Source: Egibacteraceae bacterium
GTDB taxonomy: Bacteria > Actinomycetota > Nitriliruptoria > Euzebyales > Egibacteraceae
Length of the DNA: 64,000 bases
Direction: 5' to 3'
NCBI GenBank assembly: GCA_035540635.1
Contig: DATLGH010000019.1
Location: 1 to 64,000, forward strand
Each line of letters begins with the position of its first letter. Position 1 is the first letter of the stretch. Below the pieces are notes generated by a model. It saw only the letters and a list, made by a program, of their open reading frames with translations, ran no database searches and had not been told where the DNA came from. The translations under genes were made by a program, and so were the position numbers. This document shows positions 11,447 through 19,450 of the stretch, piece after piece.

Positions 11447-12615
11447 ATCTCGCCGCCGCTCTCGTCGACGAGCACGAGCAGGCTCGCCGTGAACCCGTGG
11501 AGGAAACTGCGGGCGCCGACGGGGCCGAGCTCGCCGGCGCAGTGCAGGCCCGCGAGCGGGACGCCGAGCGCATCGCTCACGAGGCGGGCGTCGTGGTCGG
11601 GAGCGCCGAACAGCCGCTCGCCCCGCCCGTTGCAGGTGAAGAGCAGCGCCGCACCGGGTGACTCGGTGCCGGGGAAGCCCTCGAGGAGCTCCCGCAGGTC
11701 CTCGTCCGCGCTGGCGGCGTCCCGGACGTGGAAGCGCACCGTCTGCCCGACCCGCACGACGTCGCCGACCGCGATCGCGCCCGTCTCGTGCTGGGCGCCG
11801 AGCACGCCGCGCACGAGGAAGTCGCCGCGCCCGTGCGCCTCGCGGTACTCGTCGATGACTGTGCCGATGTGCAGGCCGCTGCGCATGAGCGCCTGGTCGG
11901 CGGGGTCCGCCTCGGCGAACGTCGCCCGGATGCGCTCGACGGGAGCCTCCCCCGCGAGCTCGTGGATGAGGTTGCGGTCCGCCGCGGTCACCGTGTAGCT
12001 GTCCCCGACGGGGCGGCATCCCTGGCTCACGAGCGTGCGCACGGCCACGCCACTGAACGCGACGCCGACCGCCCCCCCGTCGACCGCCTCACCGTCGAGG
12101 ACCAGACGGACGTCGGCCGGACGGGCCGCACCGCTTGCCAGACCACCTGAGACGGGCACTCCCGGGTGCGCCTGCTCCCACCACGCCAGGAACGCGTCGG
12201 CCGGGAAGGTGAACGGGTCGGCGAGCAGCAGCAGCGCCGTCGCGTCAGCCGGCGGCTCGGGCCACGCGTGCGGCGGCTCCCCCGCCCCCGCGGCAGGGGG
12301 GTAGCGCAGGGGCGTGAGGGTCGCTCCCGGCAGGCTCGCCGCCCACACCGACACGCCGGTGGGGTCCTCGATCTCCCGGCTGCCGGCCACGACCGCGCCG
12401 GCGGTGACGCCGACGAGGTGGCGGGGCGCGAGCCGCTCCCCCACCCGGACCGCCACCGCGCCCGCCTCGGCGCCGTGAGCGGCGCCGAGGAAGACCACCG
12501 CGAGGTCGGGGCGCTCGTCGAGCTCGGCCGTCACGGCCGTCACGGCCGCGTCGGTGGCCCGCAGGGCGTCGACGTCGACGCCCGCGCCGGCGGCTGCGCG
12601 GATGCGCGGGGTCAC
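11443..12615 (-). CDS. FIST-domain sensory protein
   Basis: About 390 residues with FIST-N (residues ~1-190, including VVFLGAAHG and VGVTAGAVV) and FIST-C (about 200-385, with GLHCAGELGPVG and FLHGFTASLLVL). FIST domains are proposed to bind small ligands such as amino acids; no catalytic motif or signalling domain is attached. GTG 12615 is chosen as start. TTG 12672 would overlap the upstream NYN gene by 20 bases and adds an Arg-rich leader without family character. Neither has a strong ribosome-binding site. The stop lies inside the GlnR-type operator of glnB. Confidence 0.75.
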
Positions 12616-12652
12616 CGGCGCGCCGCCGCGTGCGCGTTTCCGGTTGCGGGTG

Positions 12653-13756
12653 TCATGCGTCGGGCACCGCAAGGACGTAGTCGTCGGCGTCGTCGTCCCA
12701 GTCCATGGTGACCACGCCCCGCGTACGCGCCGCCTTGGCGAACTGGAGGAACCCGCCGAATCCGAACTCCTTCTCGCTGAAGTCGGGCTGCCGCTTGCGG
12801 AGCTTGTCCTTCAGCCCGGAAAGCGGCGGCGGACCGTTCGTGCGCTGCAGATCGGCGACGACGTCGCGGAGCAGGGCGAACGCGCCGTCCTCGCCGCTGG
12901 ACTCCTCGGGGAAGCTCACCTCCGGGTCCCCCTTGGCGGTGCCCGGCGACAGCTCGATGACTTTGCGGGACTCGAGGTGGCGCAGCAGCTCGCCGAAGCC
13001 CCGGAACCCATAGTCGGCCTCGCTGAACGTCGGGTCCTTGCGGAGCAGCGCGCGCTTCAGTGTCGACGCGAGCACCTCCCCGCCCGTGGAGCGGTGCAGG
13101 CCGGCGAGGGTCTGCGTGACGAGCTTGCCGAGCTCGGCCGGCTCGCCCTTCGCTGGGGTCTTCTCGAGCTCGACCTCGGGCACCGCCGGGACCTCGCTGA
13201 CGTTGCGGGCCGGCTTGGCCGCGCTCACCGCCGTACGGCCGCCGCGGCGGCTGCCCCGGCTCTTGCGCTGCGGGACGTTGACCCCTTCGAGGCGCTCGTA
13301 GAAGAGGAACTCGTCACAGGCGGGCGGCAGCAGCGCGGAGGTGGAGGCCTGCAGCCCGACCCCGATGACGCGCTTGTTGAGCTCGCGCAGCTTGCCCACG
13401 AGGGGCGTGAAGTCGCTGTCGCCGGTGCAGATGACGAACGTCGTGACGTAGTTGCGCTCGAACGAAAGCTCGACGGCGTCGACCGCCATCTTGATGTCGG
13501 CGGCGTTCTTGCGGACCGCGCCCATGCGCTGGGGGATCTCGATGAGCTCGACGTGCTGCTGGGTGAGCATGCGGCGGTCGTTGTCGAAGTAGGACCAGTC
13601 GGCGTACGCCCGTCGCACGACCACGCGCCCGCGCTCGGCGAGGGCGTCGGCGACCGGCTTGAGGTCGAACGCCATGCCACCGAGGTCCTCACGCGCGCCG
13701 ATCGCAAGGTTCTCGTAGTCGATGAACAGGGCGATGCGCTCTTCGTCGGTAGTCAT
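12653..13756 (-). CDS. NYN-domain putative RNase with two OST-HTH/LOTUS domains
   Basis: 367-residue protein. Residues ~1-160 are a LabA-like NYN (PIN-fold) nuclease domain with acidic clusters FIDYENL, AADIKMAVDAVE and CTGDSDFTPL. A basic linker (RKSRGSRRGGRT) follows, then two OST-HTH/LOTUS domains at ~205-285 and ~300-365, each with a DPTFSEADYGFRGF-like core (second copy QPDFSEKEFGFGGF). Family knowledge suggests RNA or G-quadruplex binding coupled to RNA cleavage. The ATG at 13756 is right: extending the frame upstream would run through tRNA-Leu. A TACGCT -10 eight bases before the ATG suggests a leaderless mRNA. Confidence 0.85.
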   Translation of the reverse strand: MTTDEERIALFIDYENLAIGAREDLGGMAFDLKPVADALAERGRVVVRRAYADWSYFDNDRRMLTQQHVELIEIPQRMGAVRKNAADIKMAVDAVELSFERNYVTTFVICTGDSDFTPLVGKLRELNKRVIGVGLQASTSALLPPACDEFLFYERLEGVNVPQRKSRGSRRGGRTAVSAAKPARNVSEVPAVPEVELEKTPAKGEPAELGKLVTQTLAGLHRSTGGEVLASTLKRALLRKDPTFSEADYGFRGFGELLRHLESRKVIELSPGTAKGDPEVSFPEESSGEDGAFALLRDVVADLQRTNGPPPLSGLKDKLRKRQPDFSEKEFGFGGFLQFAKAARTRGVVTMDWDDDADDYVLAVPDA

Positions 13757-13834
13757 CGCCTGAGAGCGTATACGGATGCCGGTGGGTGCCGTGCGCCAGC
13801 GCGCTGCGGCTGAAGGTTCACCCGTGCCCGCGGG

Positions 13835-13920
13835 TGCCCGGAGTGGGACTCGAACCCACACGTCCTGTGCAGGACAGGGGTGTTTAAGACCCCCGCGGCT
13901 GCCGATTACGCCATCCGGGC
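13835..13920 (-). tRNA. tRNA-Leu (anticodon UAA)
   Basis: 86 nucleotides with a 7-bp acceptor stem GCCCGGA/TCCGGGC and discriminator A. The anticodon stem GGGGT/ACCCC holds loop CTTAAAC, giving UAA. The long variable arm CTGTCCTGCACAGGACG is the class II feature of tRNA-Leu, and the T-loop is TTCGAGT. CCA is not encoded. It starts two bases after the VOC gene stop, so it is probably processed from that operon's transcript. Confidence 0.95.
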
Positions 13921-13922
13921 GG

Positions 13923-14495
13923 TTACCTTCGCGCCGCAAGCGTATCCGTGGTGACGAGCTCGATGACGTTGCCGTCGGGATCGGCGAGGCGCTGGGCGCT
14001 GTCGCCGACGACGACGGGCACGACCGAAGGGCGGGGCCCGCTCGTCACGGGGTCGTCCACCCCGAGACGGTCGAGGAACGCCCGCTGCGCCCTCACCGCC
14101 GGGCTTTCGTAGCGGAACCCGACCAGGCCGAGGACGATGTCGGTGTCGCGGTGCGTCACCACGATGCGCAGCCCGTCGGGCGCGACGACCACGTGCCAGT
14201 CGGGGAGACTGCGGGCGACGGCGAGGCCTCCCACGGTTGCCTCCGGGTCCTCGACCGAGTAGCCGGGCATGACCGCGGGGCCCTCGCGCCCCGCGTAGCT
14301 CGGGAACGTGCGACCCGGGTGGGCGGGGTCCCCGGCGAACAGCTCGATCGCGGAGTGATCGGGCAGCAGCATGCAGCTCCAGCCCTCGCCGTGCTCCTCG
14401 GGTGTGCAGGACAGCGTCGAGGCGTACCAGCGCGACGAGACGGCGACGTCCGACACGACGACCGCCGCGTAGACGGCGACGGCCGCGCCGGTCAA
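13923..14495 (-). CDS. VOC (glyoxalase/bleomycin resistance) family protein
   Basis: 190 residues with two beta-alpha-beta-beta-beta repeats: VYAAVVVSDVAVSSRWYASTL at the N-terminus, and a C-terminal PDGNVIELVTTD typical of VOC metal sites. The substrate cannot be told. The start is TTG 14495, overlapping the NUDIX stop as TTGA with GAGG five bases upstream, so translation is coupled. The stop lies two bases before the 5' end of tRNA-Leu. Confidence 0.75.
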   Translation of the reverse strand: MTGAAVAVYAAVVVSDVAVSSRWYASTLSCTPEEHGEGWSCMLLPDHSAIELFAGDPAHPGRTFPSYAGREGPAVMPGYSVEDPEATVGGLAVARSLPDWHVVVAPDGLRIVVTHRDTDIVLGLVGFRYESPAVRAQRAFLDRLGVDDPVTSGPRPSVVPVVVGDSAQRLADPDGNVIELVTTDTLAARR

Positions 14496-15166
14496 GGGAG
14501 CCTCGCGGAGGCGATGTCGGGGGCGCCATCCGCTCCTCGCTCCGGCGCCTCCCAAGGGCTGGCCTCCCGCTCGACCGGCAGCGCGCCGGGGTCCACACCG
14601 CTGTTCCAGCCCGGGCTGAGGATGTCCAGCAGTGCCACGGTGACGGCCGCCGTCGCCCCCCACAGAAGGTGGCGCTCGTCGAGCTGCCACGCCCACGCGG
14701 CGCCGGTCGGCGGCCGCCGCGTGACGCGCCACCGGGCGCCGTCGAGGAGCCACGACACGCGGATCCGCAGCACCGCTGCGACCTCGGCTTCGGCGGCGAC
14801 GAGCGGGTGCGGGGCCCGCCACCGGCTGACGACGGGTACCAGCCAGTACGCCGACGGCGGGATGAAGAACGGTGGAAGGCGCCCGAGCACGTCGACGGAC
14901 GAGGGGCGGAGCCCGACCTCCTCGGCCGCTTCGCGGACCGCCGCCTGCTCGACGGGCTCGGCGGGCTCGACGCGCCCTCCGGGGAAGGCGATCTGTCCCG
15001 GGTGGCTCGACAGGTCGGCGCGCCGGCGCGTGTAGACGAGCTCGAGGTCGCCGCTGCGGTCGGGGTCGCTCAGCAGGACGAGGACGGCGCCCACGCGACC
15101 GCTGCCGGGTTGCGGGGCTCGGGGCAGGTCATGCAGGGCGCGGGTGAGCCGGGTCCAGACGTCCAT
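14492..15166 (-). CDS. CoA-pyrophosphatase-like NUDIX hydrolase
   Basis: 224 residues. The NUDIX box GGRVEPAEPVEQAAVREAAEEVGL (shown in part: GGRV...REAAEEVG) follows a SSHPGQIAFPGG segment, the extended signature of the NudL/Nudt7-type coenzyme-A diphosphatases. It probably cleaves CoA derivatives to phosphopantetheine and ADP. ATG 15166 is chosen because family similarity begins there (WTRLTRALHDLP); no strong Shine-Dalgarno is visible, and TATGGT nine bases upstream could be a -10 for a near-leaderless mRNA. Confidence 0.8.
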   Translation of the reverse strand: MDVWTRLTRALHDLPRAPQPGSGRVGAVLVLLSDPDRSGDLELVYTRRRADLSSHPGQIAFPGGRVEPAEPVEQAAVREAAEEVGLRPSSVDVLGRLPPFFIPPSAYWLVPVVSRWRAPHPLVAAEAEVAAVLRIRVSWLLDGARWRVTRRPPTGAAWAWQLDERHLLWGATAAVTVALLDILSPGWNSGVDPGALPVEREASPWEAPERGADGAPDIASARLP

Positions 15167-15237
15167 GGGAACCCGACCATACCCCCCGGCGGCGACGCGG
15201 CCGCATGCGAGCGCAACCGCTCGACGCCTGCGTGCAT

Positions 15238-15336
15238 CTAGCCGCCGCGGGCGACGAGCGAGAGGATCATCGCGAAGGCGACGACCGCGACGAGGACGCC
15301 GACGACGGTCTTCTGGGTGCGGGGGCTCATCATCAT
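15238..15336 (-). CDS. 32-aa single-pass membrane micropeptide
   Basis: Small open frame starting at ATG 15336 (ATG also at 15333 and 15330). It overlaps the stop of the thiamine-binding-protein gene as ATGA, which argues for coupled translation. The product has a short basic N-terminus (SPRTQKT) followed by one hydrophobic helix (VVGVLVAVVAFAMILSLVA) and a C-terminal RGG. It is not recognised; small membrane proteins of this size often modulate larger partners, but none is indicated. Confidence 0.5.
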   Translation of the reverse strand: MMMSPRTQKTVVGVLVAVVAFAMILSLVARGG

Positions 15337-15638
15337 GATGGGCCCATCCTCGCACGCTCGAGGCTGGCGATCTTGTCCGCCCCCGTCTGATCCGGCTTGT
15401 CGGTGCGCAGGTCGAACTTGCACGTGAACGAAACCCGGGGCGCCACGTCGAGCACCGCGTCGGCAGCCGCCCGCAGCGCGGTCACGCACTCGTCCCACGA
15501 GCCCTCGAGGAGCGTCCCCGACGCGTCCGTCGTCGCCCGCACCCCGGTGGCCTCGACGGCGTCGACGGCTCGGGCCACCTCTGCCGAGACGCTCGCGCTG
15601 CCGGTGCCGATGGGCGTGACGGAGAACCACACGAGCAT
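15333..15638 (-). CDS. MTH1187-family thiamine-binding protein
   Basis: 101-residue ferredoxin-fold protein of the MTH1187/YkoF-like (DUF77) family, starting MLVWFSVTPIGTGSASVS and containing TTDASGTLLEGSWDE. Members bind thiamine or related compounds in the cytoplasm; the exact role is unclear. The ATG at 15638 follows the PIG-L stop by three bases and has GGAAGG upstream, so the two are co-transcribed. Confidence 0.8.
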   Translation of the reverse strand: MLVWFSVTPIGTGSASVSAEVARAVDAVEATGVRATTDASGTLLEGSWDECVTALRAAADAVLDVAPRVSFTCKFDLRTDKPDQTGADKIASLERARMGPS

Positions 15639-15641
15639 CGC

Positions 15642-16382
15642 TCAGCCTTCCAGGTCGCGGAATCGCAGGACGGTGAACGCCTCCGACAGCTCGACGCCGA
15701 CCTCCCGGCCACGCTCGGCCGCCCGCTCGCGCATGCGCGCCCCGGGATCCCTCTCGCCCAGCTGGGAGGCGTGCCGACGGATGGCGGCGACCTTGCGCCC
15801 GAACGTCGCGGTGACGTCCACGTGGTGCGGGCCCTCCCCGAAGCTCATCATCCACAGCTCGCTCACGTCCCAGGGCGCCAGCCCCTCCTCGAGCAGGCTC
15901 GGATCCCACAGGCGGCGGGAGGCCGCGGGGTTGATGGCGTGGAGGACGAGGTCGCCGGCAACCCGGTGGTCCGGATGGTTGACGGTGCCCCGTGAGGTCC
16001 AGCGCATCTCGGGGTTGATCGTGACGACCGCTTCGGGGCGGTGACGGCGGATCTGCGCGGCCACCTCCCGGCGCAGCTCGACGGTCGGCTGCAGGTACCC
16101 GTCCGGGTGCCCGAGGAACGTCACGTCCTCCACGCCGAGCTCGGCGCAGGCCGCACGCTGCTCAGCCATGCGCAGGGGCGCGAGCCGCTCGCGCGTCATC
16201 GCCGGATCACTCGACCCGGCGGCCCCGTCGGTGAGCACCACATAGGAGACCTCGGTGCCGTCCTGCACCCACCGCGCGATCGTACCGGCCGCGCCGAACT
16301 CCGCGTCGTCGGGGTGCGCGACGACGACGAGCGCGCGGCGGAACGGGCGCGGCAGGGTCCACAGCGTCGGTCGGGGCGACAT
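15642..16382 (-). CDS. PIG-L family N-acetylglucosaminyl deacetylase-like protein
   Basis: 246-residue zinc-dependent LmbE/PIG-L deacetylase. The metal-binding AHPDDAEFG is near residue 22 and the third ligand is in NHPDHRVAGD. Actinobacterial relatives include MshB and Mca of mycothiol metabolism, but the substrate here is not fixed by sequence. ATG 16382 is chosen; a start further upstream at 16424 would read into the 33-bp direct repeats. It diverges from the CBS gene. Confidence 0.8.
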   Translation of the reverse strand: MSPRPTLWTLPRPFRRALVVVAHPDDAEFGAAGTIARWVQDGTEVSYVVLTDGAAGSSDPAMTRERLAPLRMAEQRAACAELGVEDVTFLGHPDGYLQPTVELRREVAAQIRRHRPEAVVTINPEMRWTSRGTVNHPDHRVAGDLVLHAINPAASRRLWDPSLLEEGLAPWDVSELWMMSFGEGPHHVDVTATFGRKVAAIRRHASQLGERDPGARMRERAAERGREVGVELSEAFTVLRFRDLEG

Positions 16383-16394
16383 CGCAGCACGGTA

Positions 16395-16461
16395 GCGCGC
16401 TCGAGCAGCGAAGCGGTAGCGCAAGGTCGCGCGCTCGAGCAGCGAAGCGGTAGCGCAAGGT
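16395..16461. repeat. Two 33-bp direct repeats of a dispersed family
   Basis: Identical 33-base copies lie at 16395-16427 and 16429-16461, separated by one base, in the intergenic region between PIG-L and the CBS gene. Each contains GCAGCGAAGCGGTAGCGC (16405-16422 and 16439-16456), whose reverse complement recurs exactly at 50669-50686. The second copy covers the likely -35 region of the CBS promoter. Confidence 0.85.
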
Positions 16462-16467
16462 ATTGTC

Positions 16468-16473
16468 TAGGCT
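16468..16473 (+). promoter_or_regulatory. -10 element (TAGGCT) of a leaderless CBS-gene promoter
   Basis: TAGGCT is followed by exactly seven bases and then ATG 16481, placing the transcription start at the A of the start codon. No Shine-Dalgarno is present. The same TAGGCT element precedes the phosphatase trio. Confidence 0.55.
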
Positions 16474-16480
16474 TCGCCTC

Positions 16481-16954
16481 ATGGCCCGCGAGCTGCCCGT
16501 CACCGCGGTGATGACCACCAACGTCATCACGGTCACCCCCGACACGAGCGTGGAGGAGGCGGTCGCGCTGCTCGGGCGGCACGGGATCAGCGGCGCGCCG
16601 GTGGTCGACGCCGACGGCCGGCTCATCGGGCTCCTCGACGACAGCGACCTCATCGTCTCCGAGGCGCGTTTGCACGCCCCGACCGTCGTCGAGATCCTCG
16701 GTGCCTATTTCCCGCTGCCGGGGGAACGCCACCGGTTCGACGAGGAGGTCCGCCACGCGCTCGGTGGCACGGTCGGGGAGGTCATGGACGACGACCCGCC
16801 GTGGGTGGGGGTCGACGGCACGGTCGAGGACGTCGCGACGCTGATCATCCAGCGCCACGTCTCGCGCGTCCCCGTCCTCGACGCCGACCGGCGCGTGGCC
16901 GGCATCATCACGCGGGGCGACCTCGTCGCGGCGATGGGCCGCGGCTCCCCGTGA
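16481..16954 (+). CDS. Tandem CBS-domain protein
   Basis: 157 residues forming a Bateman pair. CBS1 begins VTAVMTTNVITVTPDTSVEEA and includes ISGAPVVDADGRLIG; CBS2 begins VGEVMDDDPPWVGVDGTVED and includes VSRVPVLDADRRVAGIITRGDL. Such stand-alone pairs bind adenine nucleotides and regulate partners, which are not obvious here. It is followed with GTGA overlap by a small membrane protein and then an O-methyltransferase, so the three form an operon. Confidence 0.85.
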   Translation: MARELPVTAVMTTNVITVTPDTSVEEAVALLGRHGISGAPVVDADGRLIGLLDDSDLIVSEARLHAPTVVEILGAYFPLPGERHRFDEEVRHALGGTVGEVMDDDPPWVGVDGTVEDVATLIIQRHVSRVPVLDADRRVAGIITRGDLVAAMGRGSP

Positions 16955-17217
16955 CGGGTCGGGCGCGCGCCGTAGTAGTCGTGCTGGCCGGGGTCGCGCA
17001 GCTCATCGTCCTCGCGCCGTTCACCGTGGCGAGCGGTTTGCTGGCCCCGCTCTGGGCGGTCGGGGCCTTCCACGTGCTGTGGCTCGGCGCAGCAGTCGTG
17101 TTCGTGCGCGTCGCCCGGAGGCGGCCGGCCGCGACGCCGCTCGTGCCCCTCGCCAACGCGGCGCTGCTGTGGGTCGCGGTCACGATGGGCGACATGTGGC
17201 TCGGCTGGACCGCGTGA
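16951..17217 (+). CDS. Small three-helix membrane protein
   Basis: Not recognised. 88 residues with three probable membrane segments (about 7-27, 31-50 and 63-82) and a short basic loop VARRRP between the last two. GTG 16951 overlaps the CBS stop as GTGA, so translation is coupled. The stop is one base before the O-methyltransferase start. Function unknown. Confidence 0.65.
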   Translation: MTGRARAVVVVLAGVAQLIVLAPFTVASGLLAPLWAVGAFHVLWLGAAVVFVRVARRRPAATPLVPLANAALLWVAVTMGDMWLGWTA

Positions 17218-17218
17218 C

Positions 17219-17881
17219 GTGAGCCCCAAGACCCTGGGCCTCGACGACGCGCTCCACGCCTACGTCGTCGCTCACACTCCCGGCCGCGACGAGGTGCTGC
17301 GCGCGCTCGCTGCCGAGACGCGGGAGCGCTTCCCGGAGCTGTCGGTCATGCAGATCGCTCCCGAGCAGGGTGCGCTGCTCACCCTCCTCGCGCGGTTGAA
17401 GAAAACGCGGTTCGCGGTCGAGGTCGGTACGTTCACCGGCTACTCGGCGATCTGCATCGCCCGCGGTCTTGCCGACGGTGGTCGTCTCGTCTGCTTCGAC
17501 CGCAACGAGGAGTGGGCGGGCATCGCTGCCCGCTACTGGGTCGAGGCCGGGGTGTCGACCCGCATCGAGCTGCGGCTCGGCGACGCGTCGGAGACCCTCG
17601 ACAGCCTCCGCGGCGACCCTCCCGTCGACCTCGCCTTCATCGACGCCGACAAGCCGGGGTATCCCCGCTACTTCGAGACGCTGCTCGCGCGCATGGCGCC
17701 CGACGGTCTCATCGTCGTCGACAACGTGCTCGCGCAGGGCCGTGTCCTCGACCCGGGGGACGACGAGAACGCGACGGCCATCGCCGCGTTCAACGAGCTC
17801 GTGGCGGCCGACCCGCGGGTGGAGGGCGTCCTCGTGCCGGTGGCCGACGGCCTCACGCTCGTCACCCGCGTCGGGGACTGA
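17219..17881 (+). CDS. Class I SAM O-methyltransferase (COMT-like, family 3)
   Basis: 220 residues. SAM-binding motif I is VEVGTFTGYSAICIA, motif II VCFDRN, and the metal/substrate segment is LAFIDADKPGYPRYFE with DN following in IVVDNVLAQG, as in catechol/caffeoyl-CoA-type methyltransferases that need a divalent metal. The methyl acceptor is unknown. GTG 17219 starts one base after the previous stop. It is convergent with ppx. Confidence 0.85.
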   Translation: MSPKTLGLDDALHAYVVAHTPGRDEVLRALAAETRERFPELSVMQIAPEQGALLTLLARLKKTRFAVEVGTFTGYSAICIARGLADGGRLVCFDRNEEWAGIAARYWVEAGVSTRIELRLGDASETLDSLRGDPPVDLAFIDADKPGYPRYFETLLARMAPDGLIVVDNVLAQGRVLDPGDDENATAIAAFNELVAADPRVEGVLVPVADGLTLVTRVGD

Positions 17882-17926
17882 CGGCCCGGCAAGCCCCGGG
17901 GTCGCCGTCACCACCCGCTGCCGAAC

Positions 17927-18838
17927 TCAGCCCCGCAGGAGCTCGAGTGCCAGCCCGTCGAGGATGTCGGCTTCGCTCACCAGCACGTCGGCGAACCCGT
18001 AGCGGGCCATCACCCGTTCGAGGATGAGCGCGCCGCCCACGATGACGTCCTCCCGTCCCGGCGCCACGGGGCCGAGGGCGGCGATCTCCGCGGAGGGCAT
18101 CGCGACGAGCCGCTCGGTAAGCGCACGGACCCGGGCGTACGGCACACGCGTGCCGTGGATCCTCTGGGGCAGGTAGGTGCGCAGCTCGAGGTGGAGGGCG
18201 GCCAGGGTCGTCACCGTTCCGGCGACGCCTACGAGCGTCCGGGCGCTCGCCGGGTCGAGCGAGCCCTCCACCGCGTCGAGGTGTCCGTCGATCACCGCCC
18301 GGGCACCCTCGACCTCCGCGGGCGCCGGCGGGTTGCCGCCGAGGTGGCTCTCGGTCAGCCGCACGCAGCCGAGCTGCCGGCTCACCATCGCGGCGGGCGC
18401 GCGGTCCCCGAGGATGAGCTCGGTCGAGCCGCCACCGATGTCGAGGACGAGGAACGGCGGATCGCCGGTGACCGAACAGGTTGCGCCCGCGAACGCCGTG
18501 CGGGCCTCCTGCTCACCGGTGAGGACCTCGGGCAGCACACCGCTGCGCTGCTGCGCGCCGTCGAAGAAGCGCTCGCGGTCCGCGGCGTCACGCACGGCGC
18601 TCGTCGCTGCGATGCGCACCCGCGTGGCTCCCAGGTCGGCCCACGCTCCCGCGTAGTGACCGATGCAGTCCAGGGTGCGTGCGAGTGCGCTGTCGTCGAG
18701 CCGGCCGTTCGCGTCGACGCCGGCGCCGAGCCGGGTGATGCGCGTATCCCGGTGGATCTCGGTCAGGGGGTCGCCGGGCTCGGCGACGAGCAGGCGCACC
18801 GAGTTCGTCCCCACGTCCACCGCGGCCACGCGGGTCAC
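17927..18838 (-). CDS. ppx: Ppx/GppA exopolyphosphatase-type phosphatase
   Basis: 303 residues of the actin-fold Ppx/GppA family, with phosphate-binding loops VDVGTNSVRLLVA near the N-terminus and LDIGGGSTELILG near residue 130. It acts on polyphosphate chains or (p)ppGpp-type substrates; the short one-domain form resembles actinobacterial Ppx1/Ppx2. GTG 18838 overlaps the DUF501 stop as GTGA, the conserved eno-ftsB-DUF501-ppx arrangement. Confidence 0.9.
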   Translation of the reverse strand: MTRVAAVDVGTNSVRLLVAEPGDPLTEIHRDTRITRLGAGVDANGRLDDSALARTLDCIGHYAGAWADLGATRVRIAATSAVRDAADRERFFDGAQQRSGVLPEVLTGEQEARTAFAGATCSVTGDPPFLVLDIGGGSTELILGDRAPAAMVSRQLGCVRLTESHLGGNPPAPAEVEGARAVIDGHLDAVEGSLDPASARTLVGVAGTVTTLAALHLELRTYLPQRIHGTRVPYARVRALTERLVAMPSAEIAALGPVAPGREDVIVGGALILERVMARYGFADVLVSEADILDGLALELLRG

Positions 18839-19395
18839 GTCGGCTGGCCTGTCTCCCGCTCGAGGCGCACGCAAGGCGCGGGGCAGGCCATGGGCTCGAC
18901 GTGGCCGGCCACCCAGGCGCCGACCGGGTTGTCGCGCGTGGCGAGGTGGTGTGCGTAGAGGGCGTGGAGGCACTTCACCCGCGCGGGCATCCCGCCGGCG
19001 CTCGCGTCCCTCGGGGCCCGGGGACCGAGGCGGTCCCGGGCCGCGACGAACCGTTCCGAGGCGGCCGCGTACTCGTCGGCGAAGGCGTCGTCCGTGGCGA
19101 GCCGCTCGTTCAGGCCGACCATGGCGCCCTCGGCCTCCAGCCGGCCGACGTGCTTGTTCGCCAGGGGGCAGGCGAGCCAGAACAGGGTGGGAAACGGCGT
19201 GCCGTCGTCGAGGCGCGGGTTGACCCGCAGGACCGCGGGCAGCCCCCAGGCGCAGCGGACCGCGGCGGCGGACCGCCCGCGCAGCGGCCGCCCGATCATC
19301 CTCGTGGCCAGCTCGGCATCGCGGTCGTCCATCGGCTCGCGGGCGAGCTGCGCCGCGTAGGAGGCGTCCGGTGCGGGCCGCAGCGCGTCGTCCAT
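18835..19395 (-). CDS. DUF501 family protein
   Basis: 186-residue DUF501 protein: MIGRPLRGRSAAAVRC near residue 33, LPAVLRVNPRLDDGTPFPTLFWLACP, and a C-terminal MPARVKCLHALYAHHLAT, all hallmarks of this actinobacterial family of unknown function. ATG 19395 is used; M22 at 19332 is a possible shorter start nearer to the conserved region. It lies between ftsB/elaA-like genes and ppx, as in many actinobacteria. Confidence 0.8.
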   Translation of the reverse strand: MDDALRPAPDASYAAQLAREPMDDRDAELATRMIGRPLRGRSAAAVRCAWGLPAVLRVNPRLDDGTPFPTLFWLACPLANKHVGRLEAEGAMVGLNERLATDDAFADEYAAASERFVAARDRLGPRAPRDASAGGMPARVKCLHALYAHHLATRDNPVGAWVAGHVEPMACPAPCVRLERETGQPT

Positions 19396-19450
19396 CCGGC
19401 CAGCCTGACGACCGCCGACCGGGGCTGCAAGAGCACGACCGGCACCACGT

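Noticed and set aside
13757-13939. N-terminal extension of the NYN protein to 13939
   Set aside because: It would translate through the tRNA-Leu gene; ATG 13756 matches the family start.
16395-16461. Direct repeats as a CRISPR array
   Set aside because: Only two copies, separated by one base, no spacers and no cas genes.
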